Under the pieces are notes generated by a model that made no database searches, was not told where the DNA came from, and worked only from the letters and a program-made list of their open reading frames with translations. This document shows positions 48,201-57,589 of a DNA stretch of 64,000 nucleotides, piece after piece (the first letter of the stretch is position 1; every line of letters starts with the position of its first letter). Both the position numbers and the translations under genes were made by a program. Origin of the DNA: Patiria pectinifera (lineage: Eukaryota > Echinodermata > Asteroidea > Valvatida > Asterinidae); the NCBI GenBank assembly GCA_029964075.1, contig CM057142.1:31126392-31190391 (forward strand), given 5' to 3'.

Positions 48201-51200
48201 TATTTGCTACAAAATGCGGGGAGTGTGGCGTAGTGGTTAGGATTCGTGACTCCTGATCAGAGGGGTCAGGGATGGGAATCCTGCTGCTGGGCATATGTTG
48301 TTTCCTTGGGCAAGCCACTTCACCCCCATTATAAATGGGTACCGGCATTAGCTGGGGAGTAACCTGCAATGGTCTAGCACCCCATCTAGGGGGAATAGAA
48401 ATATTCTCCGTTGTTTCATACTGAAACCGGAATTAAATGCCTGCCTGATAGGCCACATTGGCTTGTGACAGACTTCACTCTACCAGCCAAGACTGAGGCT
48501 TGAAATCTCCTGAAACCAAGGTTAGCAACAAAGCCATGGTTTCAGAAAAAAAATCCTGTATATTATTGTGGTTTATAGTGACCTTTTACATGTTATTATT
48601 AACAGGTATGGATCAGCTTTGCCAAGTTTGAGCTGTCTGTGGGTGCTGAGGGTTGCGTGGAGAGGGCCAGGTGCATCTACAAGGACGCCAGCAAGGCGCT
48701 GAGAGACTCGGAGGAGAAGGAGGAACGCCTGATGCTACTAGAGGCGTGGAAAGACTTTGAGGTAAGGGCACCAACCACACCTTGTTTTATCACAGGATTT
48801 GTCTTGTTGGCCTTGTTTCATTTAAAGGGGCACTAGGTCCTGAAATCCCCGAAAATTGAATGTTTTGGATCGTTTGCTTATCCTATTTCAAACATGGAAA
48901 CCAACCTAATGTCTTACCATTCCCGAGGAAAGACGAAAAAACCTCGGTTGTTTACATTGGACACAACTGAGTACGAATACGCTTTTCATGTCATTTTCAC
49001 TTTCAGTCAATGTATGTATGCAGCACCGTGCTCGCGAACAGCGCGCGGTGACCAATCACCAACGCACAAAATATGGTTTCTTACACGTCCGCAAAAGCCG
49101 AACACTTTACGGATGAAATCACAACTAGCATCAAAGCAGCTCAAATTTTTGGGGCCGCAAAAGTGGACCCCAAAATTCGTTCACGCTAGCATGATACAGG
49201 AATAACCCTAAAACGCCCAGTGTTGAAAGGATAGTTGTGTGGATGTTTATATCCTACTTTTAAATGTTCTTTCAGATTAACATCATTTCGTTCAAAGCGC
49301 GTTTTGTAGCCCAATTGGGCTGTTCTAGGACCCAGTGTCCCTTTAATAGACTCTTTACAAGCCAAATCACAAATCAGTACAGTCACCCAGTCCCATGTAA
49401 TAAAGCTATTTGAACATACTATAGCCTACTATGAAGATGTAGGTGCAGATGGAGTATGGCTTGTTTAATCTTGGAAGGTTGCAGTTCGGAATTGGTTTGA
49501 AGTTCGGAAGGTTTTGCTGCGTATATACAATAAGCCCAGAAATATATAAAGTTACTGTTAAAGGGAATAAACTGAACTAACAAATTGGGTTCAAAGAGAA
49601 AGTGAACGAAAACATGGTGCATATACTAAATTATGTGAACAACCAACCTAAAAAGGTGAGATTATTAAGATTATTAAAACTATAAGATACTAAACGATTA
49701 ACGTTATCAAAACAAAGGGTACTCACTACGCTGGGCCGATAGAATTCAATAAACTGGTGCGTCTGGAAATAAACAGGAACGATTTGAAGACTTTAAATAC
49801 AAGTAATAATTTAGCTGGTTTTTTTCTGATGCGAATATAATGTGATGAATGCAAGAAAAATGTGATAAAAAAACAATGAAATCGTCGCGTTAGCGCAACA
49901 AGGTTGTAACCCCATTCTGCAACAAAGTCGTATCTCGCGCGAATACGCTCCGTGCAACAAGGTCGTATCTTGACGTCCATTGACTTTGTGTGTATATCCG
50001 GATTATTTTATGTCCTTTTGACATTCTGAAACTCGCGTTTCACGTACGGCCCATTTTAGGAGATGCGACCTTGTTGCACGGACATGACGAAATCAACATA
50101 CGCGCGTATCTATAACGGGGAGCCGCGCCCGCGCCGAATCTAAGCAAACTGGCCGCTACACATACTGCGACAAAGGTATTGATTTAAGTGGAGACTGGCT
50201 TGTGATTTGACTGCTGATTGACTGGATCTCAACTCTGATCGTTGTCCTCGTACAGGATTGCCATCATGCTTCAGCTTATTTTCATAGGGGAGCCAGGTTG
50301 GCGTAGCGGTACTTTCCTTGCCTTCCACCGCTGTGACCTGGATTCGAATCCCGTCTGCGGGCCAATATGTGGATTGGGTTTTCAGTACCTACCTGATTCC
50401 ATGGGTTTTCCTCAGATTATTCCCCTGGGTTTTTCCTCCCACCTCTAAAACTGTAACTGCTTCTCATTGTCTTCTCTCTACAGGTTTCTACAGGCTTTCG
50501 AGCTACTGTGCTTAGGGTACTTTTGAGGAATCCTTGGTTTCATTACCAGAAAGAAATAAAATAAAAATAAATAAAATAACTCTGTACGTGTTTCCTTGTA
50601 TGTAGGACGAGTGTGGTGACGAGGAAAGCCAAGCAGTCGTCAAGAAGCAGATGCCAAACAGAGTCAAGAGAAGACGCAAGATACAGACAGAAGACAGGGT
50701 GAGAAATCAGATTCTAAACCTAGGAAAAATTCATTGCGTTTTAGTGTTCTTTTTGCCTTTATCCCTGCGTAGGGGCTGATGATAGGAATTTATCAAACAG
50801 AGGTTATTCTCGCATTCTTAACCCTAACCACCTAGGCCCTTTTGGATAGGATCCTTCCTCAATCCTTCAAAATGGTCCAATTCGGGCGATTCACAATGCA
50901 GTGCGCCACCAAGAGTTTGCCACGGAGAGTTCGTTTTTCCCAGTGCATTGTGGGAGATGGTCGACAAATTTGCAGCGCGGGACATTTGAAATTGTTTGTT
51001 TTTCCGGTCAGTAGTTTCGTAAACATACGATCCGAGTATATGTTTGCCCTTTTCTTTTTATCAATATGGTGTTTTTTGTGAGGCGGCAGAACGCTATGCC
51101 CCAATCTATAACACACTAGCTTGTCTACTGACACTCATTCAAATGGGCCATGTTTTGCGACTGTAAACTTGAAAAATGGACTCTCCATGGCGTACTGCAT

Positions 51201-52023
51201 TGTGAATCGTCCGAATTGCCACCATGTAACAATTGAATACAGCCTCAATCCTCCACAGTCATCCGTTATTTCTTGAATTTGTTCTGTGGAGGGGTGACCA
51301 CTGCCTCAATCCTTCAAAATCAATGAAAATTGCTAGGAGTTGAAAAGTCACCCCAAATTTGTCTCATAAGCACATGCTGAGCTTCCAAAACTTAATAATG
51401 GATCCTTGACCCTAACAACCCCCATCCAAAACTCCAACACCAGGGTTTGTTGGAATTTGTTGGAGTGAGTACTGCACCAGTAAACTGATTATGCTTTACG
51501 TGGGGTTTTAGGTTTTATACCACCATAACCAGAGTCAAACAGTTTGGGTGTAGAGTTGGAATTTGCAGGTGTGAGGAAGGTTCCTAGTAGGCTTAAATTG
51601 CGAGGAGAATGTCTGTCTAATTATTTCTGAAATTCATCAACCCTCACATTTGCGTTGAATATCTGAAATTTGTCTCCATAGTCCGATGCTGGCTGGGAGG
51701 AATACTACGACTACATCTTCCCCAACGACGAATCCAACTTGCCCAACCTCAAGCTGCTGGCTATGGCTAAGCAGTGGAAGCTGAAGCAGACGGACCAAGA
51801 CGATGAGGACGAAGACAGAGATGGAGATCAGGAAACTGAGGAGACGGGAACCAGCGATGCGCAGAAGGAAGCGGAGCAGTTCAACGATGAGGACTATGAT
51901 GAAAGTGATGACAGTAGCAGCAGTAGTAGCGAAGAGGAGGACAGTAAGACATCACCGAGGAAAGACACCAGCTCCAAGAAGAAGGCATCTTCCTCCAGCG
52001 ACTCATCTGATTCAGATGGATAG
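39125..52023 (+). CDS. crnkl1: Crooked neck-like 1, C-terminal 646 codons in 11 exons (5' end missing)
   Basis: CRNKL1 (yeast Clf1/Syf3) is a nuclear scaffold of the Prp19/NTC complex, built of HAT repeats, needed for spliceosome activation. Exons: 39125-39208, 39813-40054, 41003-41181, 42505-42666, 43637-43837, 44543-44683, 45718-45864, 47587-47781, 48606-48761, 50606-50698, 51682-52023. Every junction has proper splice sites and matching phase. HAT signatures recur ([48 protein letters not shown]). Also present are [20 protein letters not shown] and [14 protein letters not shown], and the C-terminus has [10 protein letters not shown] followed by an acidic and serine-rich tail. The roughly 150-200 N-terminal residues and start codon are not visible, probably in or beyond the gap at 38158. 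No frameshift is seen, so the gene is probably active. Confidence 0.95.
39461..39625 (+). repeat. tRNA-derived SINE, 5'-truncated
   Basis: Box B (GGTTCAAATCC at 39491-39501) followed by GCCAATATGTGGATTGGG and a tail through TGTCTTCTCTCTA. It matches the SINE at 50288-50579 over this span. Box A is missing. Confidence 0.75.
39813..40054 (+). CDS. crnkl1: crnkl1 exon before the AT-AC intron
   Basis: Acceptor CCCTCCTCAG. Encodes [19 protein letters not shown] through RARNIYER plus one base of the next codon. The exon ends directly at ATATCCTTT, a U12-type donor. Reading on would give a false stop at 40101. Confidence 0.93.
40185..40585. repeat. Minisatellite TTTCCTATTGATTCCTCCA, about 18-19 bp
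   Basis: Roughly a dozen imperfect copies of TTTCCTATTGATTCCTCCA, split into two blocks by a 169-bp MITE. It lies within the U12 intron. Confidence 0.85.
40329..40497. mobile_element. 169-bp MITE inside the minisatellite
   Basis: Ends ATCCGGTTCGTTAGT and ACTAACGAACCGGAT form a perfect 15-bp inverted repeat. Cutting out CCGG...CCGG and one AT restores the array consensus CCTATTGATTCC, which points to a 2-bp AT target duplication. It has no coding capacity. Confidence 0.8.
40780..40935. repeat. Intronic dispersed repeat, copy 1
   Basis: TTGTACTAAAAGAAAGC through TCCCGACATTTGGGTT and onward to TGCATTGC closely resembles 45340-45480 in a later intron of the same gene. Function and family are unknown. 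Confidence 0.65.
41003..41181 (+). CDS. crnkl1: crnkl1 exon after the AT-AC intron
   Basis: Encodes [20 protein letters not shown] through [12 protein letters not shown], covering a HAT repeat with [19 protein letters not shown]. It is followed by GTACAG. The first two bases complete the split Phe codon. Confidence 0.93.
41690..42035 (+). repeat. SINE-like element with CCTTAAGCAAGGCAC motif
   Basis: A box-B-like GGTTTCGAGTCC at about 41736 is followed by GTGTGCCCTTAAGCAAGGCAC, CCCAGGAGTATATGGGTACC, CAGCTGTATACTCC..., and a 3' end GCGCTTTATAAATACCCATTATTATT. This resembles widely dispersed tRNA-derived SINEs of marine deuterostomes. The short frame inside is not coding. Confidence 0.65.
42184..42359. 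mobile_element. Small inverted-repeat element, AGTCCATCACAAGTCC arms
   Basis: AGTCCATCACAAGTCC at 42184-42199 is the exact reverse complement of 42344-42359. The motif ATCACAAGTCC occurs again at about 42220 and its relatives GTGACTGGA at 42316 and 42340, so the arms contain internal repeats. The element is about 176 bp with no coding region. Confidence 0.65.
42505..42666 (+). CDS. crnkl1: crnkl1 exon
   Basis: Acceptor CTTGACGCAG, donor GAGGTGTGA. Encodes [20 protein letters not shown] through [14 protein letters not shown] (54 codons), the segment linking two groups of HAT repeats. Confidence 0.94.
43115..43165. repeat. TTCGAATATTCG inverted repeat
   Basis: TATTCGAATATTCGGTC and GATCGAATATTCGAGTAT face each other across a few bases. 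This is a short hairpin of a type common in animal introns. Confidence 0.5.
43235..43420 (-). repeat. Probable LINE 3' end (minus strand)
   Basis: On the minus strand the unit GGGCACCTCTGGAAAACAGTG...GAGAGGTTTCCCCAGGGTAAAT leads into an AATAAATAAA tail. The structure is that of a 3' untranslated end and simple tail of a non-LTR element. The body is not identifiable. Confidence 0.5.
43637..43837 (+). CDS. crnkl1: crnkl1 exon
   Basis: Acceptor TTCCATTTCAG, donor AAGGTGGGT. Encodes [20 protein letters not shown] through [15 protein letters not shown] (67 codons), including the HAT repeat [14 protein letters not shown]. Confidence 0.95.
44543..44683 (+). CDS. crnkl1: crnkl1 exon
   Basis: Acceptor TTGTCTTAG, donor CTGGTAAGG. 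Encodes [20 protein letters not shown] through [12 protein letters not shown] (47 codons), one HAT repeat. Confidence 0.95.
44775..45040 (-). repeat. Probable LINE/SINE 3' end (minus strand)
   Basis: On the minus strand the sequence runs CAGGGGACTCGCACTCGACAAGC through TGCCTTGAGATGAAATAAAG and ends in repeated TAAAGTAAAG. Such a TGAGATGAAATAAAGTAAAG tail is typical of a non-LTR retrotransposon 3' end. No coding part is recognisable. Confidence 0.5.
45340..45480. repeat. Intronic dispersed repeat, copy 2
   Basis: Matches 40780-40935: TTTGTACTAAAAGAAAGCAT through CCCGACATTTGGGTTTCG, with scattered substitutions. Just upstream, GGCTCCTTTTGGCACCAA is present twice (near 45050 and 45091). Confidence 0.65.
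45718..45864 (+). CDS. crnkl1: crnkl1 exon
   Basis: Acceptor TTGATACAG, donor AAGGTAAGG. Encodes [20 protein letters not shown] through [14 protein letters not shown] (49 codons), including [16 protein letters not shown]. Confidence 0.95.
46382..46530. mobile_element. Hairpin MITE in intron
   Basis: TTTTTTCCCCACCTGCCTTG followed by ATTGGCAACCA (46392-46423) is the reverse complement of 46479-46511 with one or two differences. The edges CACCATG and TTTCACCATG lie outside. It is a near-perfect 30-bp stem with a 55-bp loop and no coding region. Confidence 0.75.
47587..47781 (+). CDS. crnkl1: crnkl1 exon
   Basis: Acceptor TATGTCAACCAG, donor AAGGTTTGT. Encodes [20 protein letters not shown] through [11 protein letters not shown] (65 codons), with two HAT motifs and the conserved [20 protein letters not shown]. 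Confidence 0.95.
48217..48450 (+). repeat. tRNA-derived SINE
   Basis: Box A TGGCGTAGTGG (48226-48236), a degenerate box B (GATGGGAATCC at about 48273), then TTGGGCAAGCCACTTCACCCC and CTGGGGAGTAACC. It lies in the intron before the exon at 48606. Confidence 0.7.
48606..48761 (+). CDS. crnkl1: crnkl1 exon
   Basis: Acceptor TATTAACAG, donor GAGGTAAGG. Encodes [20 protein letters not shown] through [14 protein letters not shown] (52 codons), the last HAT repeat. Confidence 0.95.
48822..49346. mobile_element. piggyBac-like MITE flanked by TTAA
   Basis: TTAA at 48822-48825 is followed by AGGGGCACTAGGTCCT. AGGACCCAGTGTCCCT precedes TTAA at 49343-49346. The ends are inverted repeats with two or three mismatches, and TTAA is the target duplicated by piggyBac-type transposases. 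The roughly 525-bp body has no transposase. Confidence 0.8.
49885..50085. repeat. GCAACAAGGTCGTATC repeats with an inverted copy
   Basis: GCAACAAGGTTGTAACC (49896), GCAACAAAGTCGTATCTC (49919) and GCAACAAGGTCGTATCTTG (49954) are direct copies. GATGCGACCTTGTTGCAC at 50061 is inverted. This is another small array-with-inversion. Confidence 0.6.
50288..50579 (+). repeat. Full-length tRNA-derived SINE just before a crnkl1 exon
   Basis: Box A TGGCGTAGCGG (50299-50309), box B GGATTCGAATC (50340-50350), then CCAATATGTGGATTGGG, and an A-rich AAATAAAATAAAAATAAAT tail ending at 50579. The tail ends 26 bp upstream of the exon at 50606, so the SINE sits in the branch-point/acceptor zone. Confidence 0.85.
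50606..50698 (+). CDS. crnkl1: crnkl1 exon
   Basis: Acceptor CCTTGTATGTAG, donor AGGGTGAGA. Encodes [20 protein letters not shown] and [11 protein letters not shown] (31 codons), a basic linker with an NLS-like KRRRK. Confidence 0.93.
51682..52023 (+). CDS. crnkl1: crnkl1 terminal exon
   Basis: Acceptor TGTCTCCATAG. Encodes [20 protein letters not shown] and [13 protein letters not shown], followed by a long acidic, then Ser/Lys-rich tail ending SSDSSDSDG and TAG (113 residues). The acidic and serine repeats vary between species. The YIFP and LLAMAK motifs are conserved. Confidence 0.95.
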   Translation, partial: SDAGWEEYYDYIFPNDESNLPNLKLLAMAKQWKLKQTDQDDEDEDRDGDQETEETGTSDAQKEAEQFNDEDYDESDDSSSSSSEEEDSKTSPRKDTSSKKKASSSSDSSDSDG

Positions 52024-52701
52024 TCTTTTCATTTTCATCAATGACGATAGAAGAAGTAGTTGAGAGGAACATAGTAAGACATTGCACAGGACAGGCACCA
52101 ACTCTGGAAAGAAAGCATCCTCCTCTGTTGATTCATCTGATTATGAAAGAGATCCTGCGCAGTTTCTGAAATGGTGGACTTCGCCTTTCGCAAGAAAGTG
52201 TTGGTGACAAAAGTCACCGAAGTTGAAATGAGCTCAACTTTTGCGAATAAGCAGTGTCAACACTTGCTTATGGCCACAAATTATTAACATCTACGTTCAC
52301 ATTTTCAATCAGTATGAACCAGGATTTCATCTTTTTGAGCAAAGGAGCATGGATGAATTATTTGGATACTTGAAAGCTGGGGAAAAATTTAAAAAACAGA
52401 ATAAAAACAATGATGCTAAATAATGTAAAATCTAAAAAGAAATTATTTTTCAAACTCATTTTATCCATCAATAATTTGTTGTCAAGTTGAAGTCAAGCTT
52501 TCTGTGGTCCACAAAACCCACTTTTTAATTAATAATTAATGATCCTTTCTTCTGCCCCCCCCCCCTCAAAAAAGGTTATAACATTGTTGAGACATTGTCG
52601 AAGATACTAAGTACTAAGTATTATCGATGTAACAATATGTAAATAATTTCTTTTGCTACCAACTTGTGATCAAGGTTTTTCCCAAAATGTGGAAAACTTT
52701 T

Positions 52702-52707
52702 AATAAA
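52702..52707 (+). promoter_or_regulatory. crnkl1: Candidate polyadenylation signal for crnkl1
   Basis: AATAAA about 680 bp after the stop codon. A second AATAAA lies at 52402-52407. Either would give a normal 3' untranslated region, and I cannot choose between them. Confidence 0.45.
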
Positions 52708-52929
52708 ATAAGTCAGCACCGATTTCCTCATGAAGTACCGGGTCAAAAATACTTGTAAATATAATTCTTTGATCTTACAGTATCTAACAGTACAGGGTGA
52801 ACCAATAAAATGCAGCCCTGAAACATTTGCCTTTTTTCAAAAACGTGATCTGTGAATTTTTATGTTTTGGATATCAGATTAAGAATGAGAGTTTTTTCTT
52901 TCAAATTCTGAAGGAAAAAAATCATGAAA

Positions 52930-53465
52930 ACAGCACACTGGGGTGTAGGGGTGGGGTGGGGACAGGTAGGGAGAGACAAATAGGGGGAGACAGGTAGGGG
53001 AGGATGGGTAGGGGTTTGGTTAGGAGGGGGTTGGGAGGGGGAGGGATATAGGGATTTGAGTAGGGGTTGGGTTGGGGATGTGTAGTGGTGGGTGGGGATA
53101 GGTAGGTGGGTGTAGGGGTTGGGTAAGGGGAGGGGGCAGTATATATAGGGATCGGAGTAGGGGTTGGGGTCGGGGATGTATGGGTGGGGGAATGGGGTGG
53201 GCAAGATTTAGGGATTCGAGTAGGGGTTAGGGTGGGGATGTGTAGGGGTGTGTAAGGACGGATGGGGTGAAGATAGGGTAGGGGGTTGGGGTAGGGGAGG
53301 GTACGGGTCAGGGGAGGGGGAAGGAGATAGGGATTGGAGTTTGGATGGGGTGGGGGTGGGATGTGTAGGTAATGGGGTGGGGATGGGTAGGGGGAGGATG
53401 GGATGGGTGTGGGTAGGGGGTTGGCATGGGGGAGGGGGCGGGTCGGGGATGGGGTAAGGTTTGGG
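52930..53465. repeat. G-rich minisatellite (GGGGTAGGG-type), G-quadruplex-prone
   Basis: About 530 bp of purine-rich repeats built from TAGGGG, GGGGTTGGG, GTGGGGA and GGGATAGGGATT. G-runs of three to six occur every few bases on the plus strand. The 225-codon Pro/Thr-rich frame on the minus strand is simply the complement and is not a gene. It lies downstream of crnkl1. Confidence 0.85.
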
Positions 53466-54719
53466 GCATATGGTGATAGTGCTGTGTCTACATGTACATG
53501 TATACCCATGCTTGTTCCGCTTTTGTGGGGACTACACAAGAGTTCTCTCATGGTAATACAAGTATGGGGACCCGAAGACACTGGGGGGGGGGGCTGCAAA
53601 AAGGCTCCAAAAACTGGGTCCTAATTACTCTAATAATGGAAAACTTCCGTATATTGCAGTGACGGCTAACCTATATACACATGTATTTATTAGGTCATCT
53701 GTTGACTTTCTATGTTCACATTTAAAAACTGACCCCTACACCCTGGCACATCAACGAGAATCTTCGTCCCCATCATGCCCATCCCCAACCCTACCTTCAG
53801 CCTCCCTTCCTGCCTTCGACAGCGAGACATGGCGGCTTCGCCCTTCTAGTTATATTTTGTACATATGCTTTGATTTATTTTGCAAAATTATATGAGCACA
53901 AGCGTTGTCAATAAAATTGTGATATACTGTACAAGATCTCTGGCATGCTCAGTCTTTTTCAATTGGGTTTTAAACAGCTCTGAAAACGCTAATTTACGCG
54001 ATCTGAAAACTCTTGAATCGTTTTCTATATATCTCAAATTATATGAGCTTCCGAAAGCTAAATTTGCCAACAGGACCAAGAAATCTGACAAGGTAAACTG
54101 GCCTTTCTTCCATGAAAAAAAGAAACATTTGTTGCCCCCCCCCCCGAGAAAAATAATTCCATTAAAAAAGCACGGTAGTAGCAAATGTTAGAAGGTGACG
54201 TAACATGCGAACTGTCTCCCCCTAAAAATAAATAGTCGTGAGAAGGGGGCAGTGTGCATGATTGTCGGATTTTATCAGCGCTCCCATTAAAAATGTGGTA
54301 CGAACCTACACCGCCACCCATTGATTTTTGGATGCCTAAGTGTCTTGAGAAAAAAACCCGGTCTATTCAGCACGCCACCCTGTAACAATTTCTGGATCCA
54401 CCCCGGCTAACACCCCCAAAATATGGGCTCTAGAACCGCGCCTTAAACTGCATAGCTAAGTAAGCTGAGGTTGGAACATAGGCGACTGATGCCTGCATTG
54501 GCGGGGGAGTTTGCTCAAAGCAAACGAGAGCGAAGAGGAGGATAAGAATATATACAAATGACGTTACGCAACAGAGTACAACTACATGTATAATTGGCGA
54601 GCTGCATCAGTCGCCCGAGATTGGAAAAGACAATGCTACGTAGCACTTCAACAAATGAAACAATTCCTTTTATGAATACTGTGCATGGAATGTCTCTGTT
54701 TTAAACGGTAAGGAGAATG
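53466..54719. other. Intergenic, no gene recognised
   Basis: Contains homopolymer G or C tracts near 53584 and 54135. No exon, RNA gene or element boundary could be supported. Confidence 0.4.
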
Positions 54720-54721
54720 TG

Positions 54722-54797
54722 ACTAGTGAAATAGCCTAGCGGTTAAATTGCTGATCCGAGAGTGAGGAGTCGGGGGTTCGAATCCCGCTGGTGTCAT
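54722..54797 (+). repeat. tRNA-like sequence or SINE head
   Basis: Perfect box A (TAGCCTAGCGG, 54732-54742) and box B (GGTTCGAATCC, 54775-54785). The T-arm pairs except for one mismatch, but the acceptor and D stems do not pair. I therefore call it tRNA-derived and not a working tRNA. Confidence 0.6.
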
Positions 54798-55880
54798 TTT
54801 GGTGTTTAACGTACGCGTTCATTCTTTGACTATAAGAGATTTAATTTCCCGTCGTAAGACGCCATATTATACCGGGGGGGGGGGGAATACAGAAAAATAT
54901 AAACATTATTTACATCTTTCAAATAACGTTTCTTTAATTGTGAACATTCCCAACAAATATAGTAATTCGCAAAATAGGGGGGAAAACGCAAGAAAACAAA
55001 GCCCATCACCCTTACAACTGGAAATACAAAATGAAAAACAAAGTCAAGTGGAATACAAAAATGTACATTAAGGATTGAATTGGGGGAAAAATGCATTACA
55101 TGGGGCTTTTACCGACTTCCTTTTTACTGTCAGTTACATGGTCCGTCAGCCTCAGCAGTTCCAAGACATTTGCATCCTTTGCAGCCCCACCCTAAGGGTA
55201 ACGTTATAAACTTTATTTGAGTTTGTAAAAAACTTTAGAACTTCGATTGATAAAACCTATTTCGTCCCCCAAAAAGCAATTTATTGTGTATTCTGACTGT
55301 TTGGAACAACAACAAAAAATGACACAGAATACTTGTTTCAACAACGGTCAACAACAGTACTTTAGTACACAATATCTTGATTGACAACCCTGGTTAGGCA
55401 AACAATATGATTTACACAATCTTTTTTTTTTTTAAAGACGGGCCTTCAAAAGGGCTTTGTCGAATCTAAAGTTTTATCGCTGGTGATGTTTGTAGACAAT
55501 TGTGACGATTCTTGAAATCGCATTTTTGGCCGAGAGGTTTTTTAGGGTCATTGTGTTCAAATGGTGATATTCGTTGAACGGATTGAACAATTTCAGTATT
55601 TTGTTCATATAAAGGTAGCGTATGAAAGTGGCTTTCCAGTCATTATTATTTTTGGTGCTACATATTTTTTTTAAATATGAGTTATAATTTTGGGGGTTTC
55701 GGTTCCGCTTTTGTTTTGCTCACCCTGTACTGGGACGGTAATGAAAGTCTCATCGGGATATTTCTAATCGTAATAAAAAAAAAAACAGTTTTATTGTACA
55801 TACACGATTCGTCCTCGTTTGAATACGATGACGAGGTATTTTTCCCATTTATTATTCATTTATTATTCATTCTACACTGA
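54798..55880. other. Intergenic, no gene recognised
   Basis: AT-rich, with a G-run near 54876 and a T-run near 55420. The short open frames have no recognisable motif. Confidence 0.4.
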
Positions 55881-55883
55881 ACG

Positions 55884-56035
55884 GGTGCCGAGGACTCGTG
55901 TCGGACTTGGGCCAAGTCCTCGAGTCATTGCGCCCGAGTCCGAGTCCAAATTCGAGTCGGAGTTGAGTCCCCAATTACCGAGTCTGTCAAAAAGTGGACT
56001 CGAGTTCGTGAGCCCAGACTCGAGTCCCATAAGCG
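55884..56035. repeat. GACTCG hexamer-type repeat, copy 2
   Basis: Imperfect GACTCGAGTCC/GGACTCGAGT units in both orientations (CCCGAGTCCGAGTCC, GTGGACTCGAGTTCG, CCAGACTCGAGTCCC). It is related to 34185-34320. Confidence 0.7.
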
Positions 56036-56254
56036 GCCACCGTTGTCTGAGGGCTTGTGACTTTTGGGGGGGGGGGCACACTGTAGATTGCCTATTTTTC
56101 CATTTGTTCATCAGATGTGTGGAATGATCATCTTTTGACATAAGTTCCTTGGTGAAGTTGTTACTCCATATAATGATCCTTGTCATTAGCCTATTGGAGA
56201 TATGGCAGACACATTAGAGGGGGCTGTTTGGTTGGGGTTAAGTCTTTTGTATGG

Positions 56255-57172
56255 GGTCCGCTCATAAGTCCGACGCCTCATAGGTCCGAGCCTCATAAGT
56301 CCGACAAAATCGCATCCCTAACCAAAGGCCCATAAGTCGGACGCCTCGTAGGTCCGACGCCTCATACGTCCGACGCCCCATAGGTCCGATGCCTCATAGC
56401 TCCGATGCCTCCTCGTAGGTCCAACAAACTAAACGCCTCGTTTTTCCGAAGTCGGACTAATGAGGCGTCGGACCTATGAGGCGGAATAAATAAATTGTAT
56501 GTCGACTCCTTCATCTACTTAGGACAAATGATAACGGAAGATGGGCGATGCCAAGATGAAATCAAACGAAGGATAGCTATTGGCAAATCTGTCTTCAATA
56601 AAAGGAAACGCATCTTCACATCAAGAAACATCAACATCAAAACACGGCTAAGACTAATCAAATGCTACATCTGGTCAACAGTACTATATGGAGCAGAAAC
56701 ATGGACATTGACGAAAGATTCCATCAACCGACTCGAAGCATTCGAAATGTGGACATACAGAAGAATGCTGAGCATCCCCTGGATAGTTAAAATGACCAAC
56801 AAACAAGTCCTTCAAATAGCACTGACAAAAAATCCCTCATAAAAATAGTAAAATACAGGAAGACAAACTACTTTGGACACATGATGAGAAACCAAATGCT
56901 GCAGAAGACTCTTTTGGAAGGCAAAATAGAGGGTAAAAGACCAAGAGGAAGAAGAAGAACATCGTGGTTTGATAATGTGAGAGACTGGACTGGCCTTAGC
57001 TACATGGAATATGCAAGGGCATCTCAGGACAGAGACAGATGGAAATCCATTGCAGCCAACCTTCTGCGAGAAGACGGCACCTGATTGATTGATGCCTCAT
57101 AAGTCCGACGCCTCATAATTTCGAAATTTCGGACTAATGAGGTGTCGGACCTATGAGGCGTCGGACTTATGA
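56255..57172. repeat. CATAAGTCCGACGCCT array, self-inverted, split by a LINE fragment
   Basis: About ten copies of CATA(A/G)GTCCGACGCCT lie at 56266-56425. They are followed by the inverted form GTCGGACTAATGAGGCGTCGG (56450-56482). After a 600-bp LINE fragment, two direct copies (57093-57118) and the inverted form GTCGGACCTATGAGGCGTCGG (57138-57168) follow. Each side can fold on itself. Confidence 0.8.
56490..57092 (+). pseudogene. RTE/BovB-type LINE, 3' end of ORF2
   Basis: Encodes the conserved C-terminal part of RTE-type reverse transcriptases: SFIYLGQMITEDGRCQDEIK, TRLRLIKCYIWSTVLYGAET, FEMWTYRRMLSIPWIVKMTN. After a stop and a one-base frame break it continues YFGHMMRNQ and GKRPRGRRRTSWFDNVRDWT, ending EDGT and TGA. 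The 3' tail is GATTGATTGAT, the short tandem tail of RTE elements. It is 5'-truncated at about 56490, and the reverse transcriptase core is absent. Confidence 0.85.
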
Positions 57173-57589
57173 TACGGCCCTCTTTGTATATGGACATTTC
57201 CACACTGACAGGTTACAATTGACTGCAAATTTGGAATTTGAGAGGGGGACACTGGAGAGAACTGCAAAGCAAGATTTTTTGTTCAGTTGTTTCCTGTGCC
57301 TTCCTGAGACCTCAATGATCATGTGTACAAACAATATAAAAAAACCTCTGTAACTTTAGAAATTGCAGGGGTCATCGTAAAAATTGAGTCCGTAACAAAA
57401 GACCGAATTTTTGCTACAGATTGACACGACAATAATTATCATGTGCATGAATTTACCCAAATGTCTTCTCATTCATATTATAACCCATATGAAAATAAAC
57501 TGCTGCTTTGTTTTTGAAAGTATCTAGACATGTCCAGCAATGTGTTCCTGCAGGAAATAATTGTACCAATTAATGCCTATTTGTAATGT
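57173..57589. other. Intergenic, no gene recognised
   Basis: No exon or element could be supported between the LINE-bearing array and the minisatellite at the NXPE gene end. Confidence 0.4.

Noticed and set aside
52922..53599. 225-codon Pro/Thr/Tyr-rich frame on the minus strand
   Set aside because: It is the complement of the G-rich array; no start context, splice site or family pattern supports it.
54722..54797. Functional tRNA gene
   Set aside because: Boxes A and B are perfect but acceptor and D stems fail to pair, so it is tRNA-derived only.
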